A stretch of 64,000 nucleotides of DNA from Crocinitomicaceae bacterium. Lineage in GTDB: Bacteria > Bacteroidota > Bacteroidia > Flavobacteriales_D > Crocinitomicaceae. The stretch spans positions 372,001 through 436,000 of the forward strand of contig JACJYW010000003.1 of assembly GCA_020635955.1 (NCBI GenBank), written 5' to 3'. The notes below the pieces were generated by a model. The model did no database searches, was not told the DNA's origin, and saw only the letters and a program-made list of their open reading frames with translations. The position numbers were made by a program, and so were the translations under genes. Position 1 is the first letter of the stretch. Each line of letters begins with the position of its first letter. Below, one piece after another: positions 34,120-43,290 of the stretch.

Positions 34120-35021
34120 TCAAAAAAAAGTCGTACTTCAAAAACCAACCTGACCATAAGTTATGGTTTGAAAGCTGGATTACAGAACTTGAGAAAATGA
34201 ATGGCCGTCAATACGAAAGGTTGAGCATAGAAACAAGTTTGGGAAATACTGCTGTTTACGGCATTAATACATCATCTCATGAATTGCCGGCATTTTTAAT
34301 TTTCCCGGGATTCAGGACGACATCTCTTATCTGGGATCTAGATAATGGGCTTGACATGCTGTCAAAAAATTTTCGTGTTTATTTAGTTGAAACGAACGGA
34401 CAACCGAACTTGAGTGACGGAAATTCCCCTTCGATAAAATCCCTGGAATATGGAAAATGGGGCGAAGAGATTTTCAATGCACTATCCATTGATAAGGCAT
34501 TTATCGCCGGAGCTTCTTTCGGAGGATTGGTTTGCATGAAAATTTCTATTGTTATTCCGGATAGAATTAAAGCGGCATTTTTACTTAATCCCGCTTGCTT
34601 TAGACTAGTTTCATTGCAACCTAAAAATCTTTATTACAACTTTTTACCCATCATTTCGACCTCAAAAAAGAATATTCAGAAATTTTTGAATCAAGTAATT
34701 TTTGATAAGCCTAATCATCAATTATCTGAAAAAGGAGAACAACATCTGATTGAGTATCTTGAATATGTTCTTTTGAACTACAAAGACAACACTGAAAAAC
34801 CCTATTACATGGGTAAACAATTGAATACAGTAAAAGTGGAAACTTATCTATTTCAAGGAACTAGAGACATTCTGATACCCTTTGAAAAAAGTGAAAGAAG
34901 AGCTCGAAAACATCTAAACAATAATCTGAAGGAAGTACATACAGCTTCTACAGGGCATGGAATAGAAACCCACAGACCTACTTTGGACCATATATGTGAA
35001 ATCGCAAAAAAGTATTATTGA
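34116..35021 (+). CDS. Alpha/beta hydrolase
   Basis: A 301-residue soluble hydrolase. PAFLIFPGFRTTSLIWDLDN holds the oxyanion region, KAFIAGASFGGLVCMKIS the nucleophile elbow (Ser in GASFGG), and the catalytic Asp is probably in FQGTRDILIPFEKSE. STGHGIETHRPT holds the catalytic His. The substrate is unknown. It is translationally coupled to a TetR regulator, an arrangement often seen with detoxifying esterases. Confidence 0.88.
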   Translation: MIKKKSYFKNQPDHKLWFESWITELEKMNGRQYERLSIETSLGNTAVYGINTSSHELPAFLIFPGFRTTSLIWDLDNGLDMLSKNFRVYLVETNGQPNLSDGNSPSIKSLEYGKWGEEIFNALSIDKAFIAGASFGGLVCMKISIVIPDRIKAAFLLNPACFRLVSLQPKNLYYNFLPIISTSKKNIQKFLNQVIFDKPNHQLSEKGEQHLIEYLEYVLLNYKDNTEKPYYMGKQLNTVKVETYLFQGTRDILIPFEKSERRARKHLNNNLKEVHTASTGHGIETHRPTLDHICEIAKKYY

Positions 35022-35027
35022 CATATT

Positions 35028-35092
35028 GGCTAAAGTAAACTTCCATTTTCAGGCAAGCATTATAATGCTATTTTTATAGTCAAACGTTATTT
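35028..35092 (+). other. Possible degenerate attC-like site 3
   Basis: GGCTAAAGTAAACTTCC (35028-35044) resembles the L'' region of sites 1 and 2 (GCTAAAGCTAACGTCC), and TATAGTCAAACGTTATTTG (35075-35093) resembles TTTAGCCAAACGTTAGGT. However, the outer arm expected from the cassette start at 33454 (TGTATCAAAC) is not found here. The site is therefore weak. Confidence 0.4.
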
Positions 35093-35112
35093 GTAATTAC
35101 AGTGTATTGAAA

Positions 35113-35616
35113 ATGGGAATCATCCATACTCGGCCTCAACTAACTTTTAAATACTTCTATTTGGGATCAATTCTCATTTTCATTGGACTTGCAAGTATCT
35201 TTTCCATCAATATTATATTAAGTGTTATCATATGTACAACTGGCCTTTTTATCCTCTTATCTATAAAAGGATTTATAATCAATCCTGAAGAAAATCGAGT
35301 AAAATCATACTTCAACATTTTCTTTCTCAAATTTGGTAATTGGATCACGCTGGATGAATTTACCCACGTAGTTGTAGGACCAAATAGCAGCAGTCAAGAA
35401 ATAGGTAAATTCTCCAATTCCACATTTCGAACAAATTCATACTCTGTTTCACTTTTGGATCAGCAAAAGAAATCTCACGAATTACAAGAATTTATAACAT
35501 ACGAAAATGCTTTAGAATACTCCGATTTTATATCGAAGAGAACCGGACTTCCTATAATCAATAAACAAGAGTTGATTAAAAATCGAGCTGCTAAGAATCG
35601 AAAATCCCGTAAATAA
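35113..35616 (+). CDS. Two-helix membrane protein, paralogue of 3115-3690
   Basis: Unknown function, 167 residues from ATG 35113 (a TTG two codons earlier is possible). Residues 13-52 form two membrane helices (FYLGSILIFIGLASIF, IILSVIICTTGLFILL). The next part, FIINPEENRVKSYFNIFFLK, and the C-terminal EYSDFISKRTGLPIINKQEL with a basic end (KNRAAKNRKSRK) line up with the protein at 3115-3690 by eye. It is a small membrane-tethered domain, perhaps PH-like. Confidence 0.7.
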   Translation: MGIIHTRPQLTFKYFYLGSILIFIGLASIFSINIILSVIICTTGLFILLSIKGFIINPEENRVKSYFNIFFLKFGNWITLDEFTHVVVGPNSSSQEIGKFSNSTFRTNSYSVSLLDQQKKSHELQEFITYENALEYSDFISKRTGLPIINKQELIKNRAAKNRKSRK

Positions 35617-35702
35617 AAGGGGGATAACCAGGTTGTGAAAGCCAATTTCCGGTTATTGTCAGTCTTCATTTTCCTAACTTTAGACAAGTCAAAAAAGAAA
35701 AT

Positions 35703-35996
35703 ATGATCGGAATATTCGATAACCTTCCAAAAATTCTTTTTATATCTCTATTGGTATTGCTATACGCTCCATTCATATCTATTGTCGTGTTATATCAATT
35801 CAAAATTCTCCGAATAAAGAATGTAAATATTCAGGGGCTCGTTTATATCATACTATTTGTATTCCTAGCTGGAATTGTAGTTCAGTTAATAAGGACTTAC
35901 AAATCAGACGCAACCTTGGGGATAATTATTTATTCTATTCTGATGACTACAATTTCTGTTGGAAGGGTCATTTGGAAAAAATTAAAAAAAATTTAG
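35703..35996 (+). CDS. Small membrane protein
   Basis: 97 residues with about three hydrophobic helices (ILFISLLVLLYAPFISIVVL, GLVYIILFVFLAGIVVQLI, LGIIIYSILMTTISVGRVI). No family was recognised. It ends two bases before the convergent ACR3 gene. A small inverted repeat, GATAACC/GGTTAT, lies at about 35625-35657, between this gene and the previous one. Confidence 0.6.
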   Translation: MIGIFDNLPKILFISLLVLLYAPFISIVVLYQFKILRIKNVNIQGLVYIILFVFLAGIVVQLIRTYKSDATLGIIIYSILMTTISVGRVIWKKLKKI

Positions 35997-35997
35997 C

Positions 35998-37023
35998 TTA
36001 GACCATCTCATTGCCTTCCTTCCAAAATCCTCTCTTTAGTAAGAATTTCGCCAGATAAACCAAACCAAGCATAATGGGCACTTCCCAAAACAGGCCCATT
36101 GTTGTTCCTAGCGCCGCTTGCGAACCCAGACCATATAATGAAACGGCAGTTGCAATGGCAATTTCGAAATGACTGGATGATCCGATTAAAACAGTAATGA
36201 CTGCTTCGCGGTATTTTAGTTTGAAGATCTTAGTTAATAAGATGTTTATGCCTACAATGATCACAAAACCAATTAACAAAGGAATAGAAACCCGGATCAT
36301 TTCTAAGGGGTTGTTTATCAGGACTTCTCCATTCAATGCAAACAACACCACCAAAGTAATCAGCAAAGCAACTATGGCGATTTTACCAACCGCCACTTTA
36401 AATGTCTTTTCAAACCAATCTTTACCCTTTCTTTGAACGAGTATTTTCTTTGAAACAAAGCCCGCTAACATGGGGAATCCTATAAATACCAGTACTGAGA
36501 TAAGAAGTTCATATCGATCAATAGAAATACCTTGAACCCCTGTCAACAACACAACAATTGGTGCATACAAGATCATTATAGTCAACGTATTAATACTCGT
36601 TGTAATAACATTTTGCTCCTGGTTACCTCCTGCCAAACTACCCCAAACAATCACCATAGCAGTACAAGGACTAGAGCCCAGCAATATCAGGGAAGTGATC
36701 AATTGATCACTTCCCTTAAGAAAAAAATAGGCTAACAATGCAGTTATGATCGGTGCTATGATCCAATTTGCAAATAAGGTTAGAAAAATAGGCTTAGGTG
36801 ATTTGACCAACTTTTTGACTTCACTCATTTGGAAATTGAGCAATGCCGGATACATCATTAGAAACAAGCAAACGCCGATTGGAACGGAAACATTCCCCAC
36901 TTTCAGCGACTCCAACCATACACTCAGGCCAGGAAAAAAAACAGACAATCCTGCACCAAGCAACATGCAAAGAAACACCCAGATCCATAGATATCTTTCA
37001 AAAAAACCCAGTGCTTTGTTCAT
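35998..37023 (-). CDS. acr3: ACR3 family arsenite efflux transporter
   Basis: Exports As(III) (and perhaps antimonite) through the inner membrane using the proton gradient. It has 341 residues and about ten helices. ILLGSSPCTAMVIVWGSLA carries the Cys (residue 120) needed for transport, and SSSHFEIAIATAVSLYGL carries the conserved Glu of the family. No arsR or arsC is adjacent, so the regulation is not evident. Confidence 0.93.
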   Translation of the reverse strand: MNKALGFFERYLWIWVFLCMLLGAGLSVFFPGLSVWLESLKVGNVSVPIGVCLFLMMYPALLNFQMSEVKKLVKSPKPIFLTLFANWIIAPIITALLAYFFLKGSDQLITSLILLGSSPCTAMVIVWGSLAGGNQEQNVITTSINTLTIMILYAPIVVLLTGVQGISIDRYELLISVLVFIGFPMLAGFVSKKILVQRKGKDWFEKTFKVAVGKIAIVALLITLVVLFALNGEVLINNPLEMIRVSIPLLIGFVIIVGINILLTKIFKLKYREAVITVLIGSSSHFEIAIATAVSLYGLGSQAALGTTMGLFWEVPIMLGLVYLAKFLLKRGFWKEGNEMV

Positions 37024-37106
37024 ACCTATAAAGGTAGTAAAATGCCTTATTTCAGAATTATCTTCTAGTTTTACTATAGCAATAGATCAAATTTATTTCT
37101 TCCTAT

Positions 37107-37499
37107 ATGTTCACATTAGATCAAATCCATCAGGCAGCTTCTAAAATTAAAAGCGGAGCAGATTTTCCTCAATATGTCCAAGACTTAAAATCAATTGGAG
37201 TTTCACATTATGACAATTACGTTTCTGATGGTAGGACCAATTATTTTGGATCAAATGGATATACCCTGAACGGAGAACCCAAATATCCACTCTTAGCAAT
37301 CAATGCAAGCGGTTCAGAAGAGAAATTGAAATTAGCACTTAGTATTCATCAAGCCGGTCAAACTGATTATATGACCTTTTGCCGGCAAGCAGCAGAAGCA
37401 GGCATTGAAAAATGGACCACGGATATGATCAGTCTGAAAGTAACCTATTTTGATATTATAGGAAATGAAGTTGTTGTTGAGGCAATACCTCAACCTTAA
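37107..37499 (+). CDS. DUF1398 family protein
   Basis: 130 residues. FTLDQIHQAASKIKSGADFPQYVQDLKSIGVSHYDNYVSDG and the following FGSNGYTL match what I recall of DUF1398, a small cytoplasmic family sometimes labelled phage envelope protein without strong evidence; only short parts are quoted elsewhere. The C-terminal half is helical, then a strand pair (KVTYFDIIGNEVVVEAIP). It is divergent from acr3. Confidence 0.78.
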   Translation: MFTLDQIHQAASKIKSGADFPQYVQDLKSIGVSHYDNYVSDGRTNYFGSNGYTLNGEPKYPLLAINASGSEEKLKLALSIHQAGQTDYMTFCRQAAEAGIEKWTTDMISLKVTYFDIIGNEVVVEAIPQP

Positions 37500-37622
37500 C
37501 AAATATGATTTCATTATAAACACCTCTCAATCAAGCTTAAAAAGCAACAACTATGATTTAAATTGGCTTGCTGATTGCATAAAAAATCATTAGCTTTATT
37601 GGGCAAGTTGTCCATTTGTTCT

Positions 37623-38765
37623 ATGAAAAAGATACTCTCAATTTTCTTCCTCCTTGGAATTATTATTGTTTCTAATGCGCAAACAACCATCAACGGATCA
37701 TTTTTGCATGGAGGAATTACCAGAACTTATTCCTTTTATGTTCCGGCAACATATACGGCAGGGACTCCTGTTCCCATGGTTATTGGTTTACATGGAACAG
37801 GTTCAAGTGGAGCAGAATTTGCCCAATACAGGGATTTCCGACCTATAGCTGATACGGCCAATTTTATTGTGGTTCATCCGGATGGCTCAACTTATTTGGG
37901 TTTGAAGTTCTGGAACTACGGTAATGTGTTCGGCTCTACAGTGGATGATGTTGGTTTTTTAGAAGCACTGATGGATACTATATCTGCCTACTATTCTATT
38001 GATCAGGATCGTATATATTTAGCCGGAATGTCAAACGGAAGTTTTATGTCTTATACTTTCGCTTGTCAAAGTGATCGAATTGCTGCAATTGGAACCGTCA
38101 CAGGATCAATGTCTGTTGACATATATAATTCCTGTTCCCCGCACCACCCCACTCCCGTTCTTCATATTCACGGTACAGCTGATAATATCAATTCCTATGA
38201 TGGAACATCTACAATGGCCGGAATTGATGTAACAAACAGTTTCTGGGTAAATGAAAATCAATGCAATATCAATCCAACAATTACAAGCGTACCGGATATT
38301 AATACTGCTGATGGAGCAACTGCAACGCATTACCTTTATTCAGGTGGATTAGATGGCAACACTGTGGAGTTGTTTAAAGTTGATGGAGGCGGACATTCCT
38401 GGCCCGGCAGCCCTATGCCCGGATCATCTGAAGTTACATGCATGGATTTTGATGCTAACATAGAAATTTGGAGATTTTTTAGTCAACACTCAATCTATGG
38501 GACAAATAGTTTAACCACAAAACAAAAAACGAATCTGAAGATTTGGCCAAATCCTTCCACGGGAATCATCAATATCGAAGGAGTGAACGATCAAAAAGTA
38601 AATCAAATTTTAATTTACGATCAGTCGGGCAGACTTCTAATGCAAAATGATTCTGGGGAATTAAATAATATTGACTTATCGAACCTTGAATCTGGAAACT
38701 ATGTTATTAAAATCCTGAATGATCACTACTACTCCTCAGAGCAATTGATTATTATAAATAATTAA
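37623..38765 (+). CDS. Secreted esterase (LpqC/PHB depolymerase-like) with T9SS type A sorting domain
   Basis: 380 residues from ATG 37623, where a signal peptide begins (MKKILSIFFLLGIIIVSNAQ). The catalytic domain has PMVIGLHGTGSSGAEFA (oxyanion), RIYLAGMSNGSFMSY (Ser in GMSNG), HGTADNINSYDG (Asp) and GGGHSWPGSP (His), as in LpqC/feruloyl-esterase-type poly(3-hydroxybutyrate) depolymerases. The last 75 residues are a type A sorting domain (LKIWPNPSTGIINIEG, GRLLM, LSNLESGNYVIKI), so the protein is exported through the type IX system. Confidence 0.92.
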   Translation: MKKILSIFFLLGIIIVSNAQTTINGSFLHGGITRTYSFYVPATYTAGTPVPMVIGLHGTGSSGAEFAQYRDFRPIADTANFIVVHPDGSTYLGLKFWNYGNVFGSTVDDVGFLEALMDTISAYYSIDQDRIYLAGMSNGSFMSYTFACQSDRIAAIGTVTGSMSVDIYNSCSPHHPTPVLHIHGTADNINSYDGTSTMAGIDVTNSFWVNENQCNINPTITSVPDINTADGATATHYLYSGGLDGNTVELFKVDGGGHSWPGSPMPGSSEVTCMDFDANIEIWRFFSQHSIYGTNSLTTKQKTNLKIWPNPSTGIINIEGVNDQKVNQILIYDQSGRLLMQNDSGELNNIDLSNLESGNYVIKILNDHYYSSEQLIIINN

Positions 38766-38778
38766 GAAATAAAGCTTC

Positions 38779-39678
38779 TTACTCCTTATAATTATCCAGA
38801 TTCAAAGAATAATTTACCCAAATTTCTCCTTCAAATCCTGTTCTTAGACGAGCCAAACTATCTACTACTTTCCCTGTTTGAAATTGCAGATCAGCATTCA
38901 TGGCTGAAATGGCATTGCTGTATTCATCATCCATCAATCCATCAGAAGTATATGAGAAATCTATGGTCTCACTATTTTGAGCCAACAAAGGTGAAATGCA
39001 GCTCAACTGACCCGTTTCCCAATCAGCAAACATCAGATAGCCCATGAAATAACCGGTTTCATACTCTGTTTTGCTCACATATTGTGGTTTCAAATAATCC
39101 GTGATCGCCACTACGGCAAATAAACCATCTTCTAAAGCTTTGTAAGTCATGTCTAAATTTTGCACGATCTCTTCATTAGATACAGATACACCATCCTCAT
39201 CTTTATACTTTTTAGGAATATCCTTTAGTTCAGGATATAGTCGGTAAGCACTGAACATTCTAAAATCGGTACTATTGAAATTCACCCAATCCAAATCTCG
39301 CAATGGTGTTCCATTCTTCATAGCCACATCAGGCATTTGAAAATCGTGCTTACCAAACTCTTCTTTTGCAAAATTATCCAGCATATAGGTAGACATCATC
39401 CACACGTTCATCACCTCCTTGTTCCCTGAGTATGGAACTCTTGACATATCATTACAAACCGTCTCTTCTACTTCTTTATTGCCAATTTCAACAAAGCTTG
39501 CCTGAATATCTCCTAATTTATCCTTTAGTTTATTTGCATTCACTATCCATTCATGATCCTGTTCATACACTGCAGTCTCTTCATTGTCAGTATTTTCGGT
39601 ATCACTACTTCCTCCACATGAGGTTAAAGCAATAATTGGAAGGAAATAAATTAATTTCTTAACGGGCACGGTTCTCAT
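38779..39678 (-). CDS. Lipoprotein of unknown function
   Basis: 299 residues with lipobox IIALTSC (Cys 21) followed by an acidic Ser/Asp/Asn linker. The body is mostly helical, with no recognised domain. DWVNFNSTDFRMFSAYRLYPEL and CISPLLAQNSETIDFSY are distinct stretches. It resembles nothing I can name. Confidence 0.78.
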   Translation of the reverse strand: MRTVPVKKLIYFLPIIALTSCGGSSDTENTDNEETAVYEQDHEWIVNANKLKDKLGDIQASFVEIGNKEVEETVCNDMSRVPYSGNKEVMNVWMMSTYMLDNFAKEEFGKHDFQMPDVAMKNGTPLRDLDWVNFNSTDFRMFSAYRLYPELKDIPKKYKDEDGVSVSNEEIVQNLDMTYKALEDGLFAVVAITDYLKPQYVSKTEYETGYFMGYLMFADWETGQLSCISPLLAQNSETIDFSYTSDGLMDDEYSNAISAMNADLQFQTGKVVDSLARLRTGFEGEIWVNYSLNLDNYKE

Positions 39679-39803
39679 AGGTTTTAATTCATCTGTATAG
39701 TACTAATATAAACATATCGGAAAGAATTTAATTAGGATTAATGAATTAGAAATTCGCACGGTCATTCATTTGATTAGCTTTAAGCAAAATCTTATTTCAA
39801 ATT

Positions 39804-40172
39804 ATGAAAGCTCTTTTAACGATTGGATTACTGATATTAAGTAATTCATTCATGGTTTTAGCCTGGTACGGACACCTGAAATTTGAAGAATGGAAATGGT
39901 TCAGTAAGCTTGGATTAGTTTCTATTATCCTTATAAGTTGGGGAATTGCATTATTCGAATATATGTTTCAGGTACCTGCTAATCGTATCGGATTTGAAGG
40001 CAAAGGCGGACCATTCACGCTTGTGCAGCTGAAAGTAATTCAGGAAGTGATCACTCTCATTGTCTTTGCCTTGTTTACCTTATTGGTATTCAAAACAGAA
40101 ACATTCAGGATCAATCATCTTTATTCATTCGTATTCCTGATCCTGGCGGTATACTTTATGTTTAAGAAATAA
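39804..40172 (+). CDS. DMT family protein (DUF486)
   Basis: 122 residues with four membrane helices. SFMVLAWYGHLKF, WGIALFEYMFQVPANRIGF and FTLVQLKVIQEVITLIVFALF match the DUF486 group, related to small drug/metabolite transporters. The PANRIG motif is well kept. The substrate is unknown. Confidence 0.92.
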   Translation: MKALLTIGLLILSNSFMVLAWYGHLKFEEWKWFSKLGLVSIILISWGIALFEYMFQVPANRIGFEGKGGPFTLVQLKVIQEVITLIVFALFTLLVFKTETFRINHLYSFVFLILAVYFMFKK

Positions 40173-40187
40173 TATCTCTTAAGTTGG

Positions 40188-40325
40188 CTGCCTGATCCAT
40201 TTACAGTTCATAGTGGTGTATCGCTCAGCAATAAAACTTTGCGTACAAGAGCTCCCCCGTCGCTTTGTTCTGCTTCGTTTTGCTTTACTTCGCAATACAC
40301 AAGCTAACCACTTTCAATGGGGCAG
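40188..40325 (+). repeat. 138-bp structured repeat element, copy 1
   Basis: Related to 52755-52893. The ends CTGCC-TGAT-CCATT and AATGGGGCAG pair with a 4-base bulge. Inside them AGTGG pairs with CCACT and TGTATCG with CGCAATACA, giving a nested long hairpin. The ends (first 27 and last 40 bases) are much better conserved than the centre. The whole gap 40173-40522 holds this element and the small transcript candidate at 40410. Confidence 0.85.
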
Positions 40326-40409
40326 AAAGAATCATGTACTTTTTGTAGATTGTTATAAAATTAACAATTCGGTAATGTTGTAACCAGGAAAGTTCCGTAT
40401 CTTGCAGAC

Positions 40410-40525
40410 GAATGCTTACTATAAAGTTGGTAATCACTCACTACAAGCGGAATAATTCACCTTTTGAATTAAACTCTATCCATAACAAAGTTTTTAGTCC
40501 CGTCTCATAAGCGGGACTTTTTTTA
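40410..40525 (+). ncRNA. Candidate small RNA
   Basis: A TTG at 40378-40380 and TATCTTGC at 40398-40405, 17 bases apart, form a promoter-like pair. A strong terminator hairpin follows at 40496-40525, and there is no start codon with a useful reading frame between them. A transcript of about 110 nucleotides is predicted. The family is unknown. Confidence 0.4.
40496..40525. terminator. Intrinsic terminator, probably bidirectional
   Basis: Stem AGTCCCG (40496-40502) with CGGGACT (40512-40518), then eight T on the plus strand. On the minus strand it lies just behind the stop of the beta-barrel gene. Confidence 0.85.
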
Positions 40526-43276
40526 TTCTTTGTCTTCCTTTTCTACTTTACCACCCACTCTTTGGAACGAGTATTTTACGCCAAGCATAAAGTATCTGCC
40601 CAGTGTTTGAGTCACAGAACGCTCGTACATATTCTGCAGATAGTATTGACTAATACCGGTATTCTGGTTCAGCATATCCTTTCCTGATACATAGATCTGA
40701 AGCTTTCTCGATTCAAGTAAATTACATGCTACAGTAAAATCGATCAGTAATACCTGCTTATTAGTTGTGAATCCAGGATAGAAATAATGTTGCATTTTTG
40801 GGTTGATGATCCAACGGTCTTTAATATTTACAGAAGCATTCACGTAATAATTGATATTCTGGTAATTATTATTGAAGTTTTGATTCAATTTGTAGGTATT
40901 TAACGACCAATTGTAAGATACCCCTCCTCTTAGATCCAAAACTTTCTTACCGATATTCTCCAATCTTAATGAAGGTGAAACCGTGTAAGTGGTATACGAA
41001 TCCTGCGTTCCATTCAAATTAACCAAACCGTTAGAAATGCCCGTAGAACCTGAAACTCTGAATTTGGTTTTTAACTTATGGATGGAAGTTCCATACGTCA
41101 GGAAGACATTAGCACTTTTCTCAGTTCCAATATTCTGTGGGATCAACTCAGTGATGTAATACTGATTGATCTGCTGAGAATACACTATGTTATTCTGCGT
41201 GTAACCTCCCGAAAGACGCACCATGAAGAATCTGAAATTGAATTGATTGAAGCTATGCAATCTGAATGATAGATTATGAGAATACTCCGGCAACAAATTT
41301 AAATTACCCAGGATCACCTGCGACGGATTCGTATTATCCTGCAAGGGCTGTAATTGATTCAATGAAGGAGCAGCAATAGATGTTGAATAGTTCAATCGGG
41401 TATTGGTCTTTTTATTAGGATCCCATTCCATCATGGCTGATGGCAGGATATACTGATATTCCTTGTTCCCTGCAAAAAGATCCTGTCCTGATAAGGTCAG
41501 ATATTTGTATTGAGCTCCAACGGTTGTTTTCACCTTATTTCCAAAGAATTTATGACGCACTTCACCGTTATAATGCATCTGCAGGTAATCACCAATTCCA
41601 GATAAGAATGGATTGATCACCTGAACGGTAGATGTATCATCATACACCTTTCTATTTCGTGATTCCGTATTTCTATTCAGTCCCAGATCAAATTGCAATA
41701 ATTGATTTTTAGAAATGGGCTCAGACCAGGTCCATGAACCAGCTAGTTTTTCTGTAGATTCCACACTCAATTGCTGTTGGCTTGTTAACACATTAAAAGG
41801 AACACCATTGTTAACCAGAGAAGTCAAATAATCTAAATAAGTGGTCAGGTCTTTATTCGTTCGATTATAGGAGATATCACCCCCAGTATATCTTCCGCCT
41901 TTGTTGAATTTCTTACGATAATTGGCCCCGGCATTTAAGCTGTAATTGAAATTGGTTTGATCCAATCCGGTATTGAACTGGCTCACTAGAACATTATCAT
42001 CCGTACTATTCAACGTTTGATTCGTGTTATCATAAATGGTTTGACCAATATCACCCTTCAATGTCAAATTCAAAACATGCGTAGAATCAAACTTCTGCTC
42101 AAAGAAAATATCCGTTTTCCCATTCAATGAATTACTTTGTTGTATTGCCTCTTCATTCGTAAACAAAGTTGAATCTGTGAAATAGGTTTCTCTATCTAAG
42201 ATCTTATTGTAATTCTTATCAAAGCTGTTGAAAAAGAAGGAGGTAGATAATGTAGTTTGACCGGATGGTTTATATCTGAAATTCACCCCAGTTGCATGCG
42301 TTTGAAGGAATCCGTCAGAGGGCTCACCACCGTTCACATTTAAACCTCCTACATCTCCACCACCTCTTCCAAAAGTAGCTGCACCACCCATGAAGTTGGA
42401 ATAATCACTCCAGGTAAAACCAGTTTGATTGATATTATTTGACATGCCTATCACCGAAAACTGCCACTTCTTTTTGAATGAAAACACATTTGCTTTCCCT
42501 TCATATCGAAGTGTATTATTGGTTGGTACCTGAGTTCCTCCAGCAGCTTGCACATTCCCAAAGACACCTTTCTTGTGTGTTTCTTTTAATTTGATATTGA
42601 TCGTTGGAGATTGACTTCCATCATCAACACCAGTAAATTCAGACATTTCGGAAGTTTTATCGAATACCTGTACCTTAGAAACTGCATTTGCCGGTAAGTT
42701 TTTGGTGGTCACCTTAGGATCATCTCCAAAGAACTTTTCCCCATCCACCAATACCTGCTCCACGTCTTTTCCCTGTACTTTAATGGTTCCATCTTCCTCT
42801 ACTTCAACACCAGGCAATTGCTTTAAAAGGTCTTCCACCACGTCATGTTCCTTCACTTCAAATGCTCTGGAATCATATTCAATGGTATCCCCTTTGATCT
42901 GAATAGGTATATATTGCCCATCAACAGTGACGGTTTTCAAGGTTTTTGGTTGTAAAATGATCTTTCCAAGATCCATATTTGAAGCACCTTCTGCTACAGA
43001 TACATTTTGTTCATAGGGCAGATAACCAAAAAATGAAGCTTTAAGAATATAATCTCCACTTTTCACATTCAATAAGGCAAAATCACCTGATTTCTTAGAA
43101 ATGGCATAGGTTTTCAAGATAGAATCCTGAGCTCCTATCAACATCACAGAAGCACCCGGAACTGAATCCCCCTCAGTAGAATACAATTTACCTGAAATGG
43201 TAATTGTTTGTGCAAAAACCGAATTAGAACTCGCCAGAATACCAGCGAACAAGATCAACTTAGCTAAATATTTCAT
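40523..43276 (-). CDS. TonB-dependent-receptor-like outer membrane beta-barrel protein
   Basis: 917 residues with a signal peptide to about residue 22. A CarboxypepD_reg-like domain follows (ITISGKLYSTEGDSVPGASV, to about 110), then a plug-like domain (QLPGVEVEEDGTIKVQGKDV, TKNLPANAVSKVQVFDKTSE), and a large barrel of the OMP_b-brl_3 type to the C-terminus. No TonB box is obvious. It is co-oriented with the GLPGLI gene 14 bases upstream, a frequent Bacteroidota pairing whose cargo is unknown. Confidence 0.92.
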   Translation of the reverse strand: MKYLAKLILFAGILASSNSVFAQTITISGKLYSTEGDSVPGASVMLIGAQDSILKTYAISKKSGDFALLNVKSGDYILKASFFGYLPYEQNVSVAEGASNMDLGKIILQPKTLKTVTVDGQYIPIQIKGDTIEYDSRAFEVKEHDVVEDLLKQLPGVEVEEDGTIKVQGKDVEQVLVDGEKFFGDDPKVTTKNLPANAVSKVQVFDKTSEMSEFTGVDDGSQSPTINIKLKETHKKGVFGNVQAAGGTQVPTNNTLRYEGKANVFSFKKKWQFSVIGMSNNINQTGFTWSDYSNFMGGAATFGRGGGDVGGLNVNGGEPSDGFLQTHATGVNFRYKPSGQTTLSTSFFFNSFDKNYNKILDRETYFTDSTLFTNEEAIQQSNSLNGKTDIFFEQKFDSTHVLNLTLKGDIGQTIYDNTNQTLNSTDDNVLVSQFNTGLDQTNFNYSLNAGANYRKKFNKGGRYTGGDISYNRTNKDLTTYLDYLTSLVNNGVPFNVLTSQQQLSVESTEKLAGSWTWSEPISKNQLLQFDLGLNRNTESRNRKVYDDTSTVQVINPFLSGIGDYLQMHYNGEVRHKFFGNKVKTTVGAQYKYLTLSGQDLFAGNKEYQYILPSAMMEWDPNKKTNTRLNYSTSIAAPSLNQLQPLQDNTNPSQVILGNLNLLPEYSHNLSFRLHSFNQFNFRFFMVRLSGGYTQNNIVYSQQINQYYITELIPQNIGTEKSANVFLTYGTSIHKLKTKFRVSGSTGISNGLVNLNGTQDSYTTYTVSPSLRLENIGKKVLDLRGGVSYNWSLNTYKLNQNFNNNYQNINYYVNASVNIKDRWIINPKMQHYFYPGFTTNKQVLLIDFTVACNLLESRKLQIYVSGKDMLNQNTGISQYYLQNMYERSVTQTLGRYFMLGVKYSFQRVGGKVEKEDKE

Positions 43277-43290
43277 AGATGGGGATTATA

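Noticed and set aside
32112..36000. Integron integrase in the cassette region
   Set aside because: None of the proteins here has tyrosine recombinase motifs; the integrase, if any, is outside the window.
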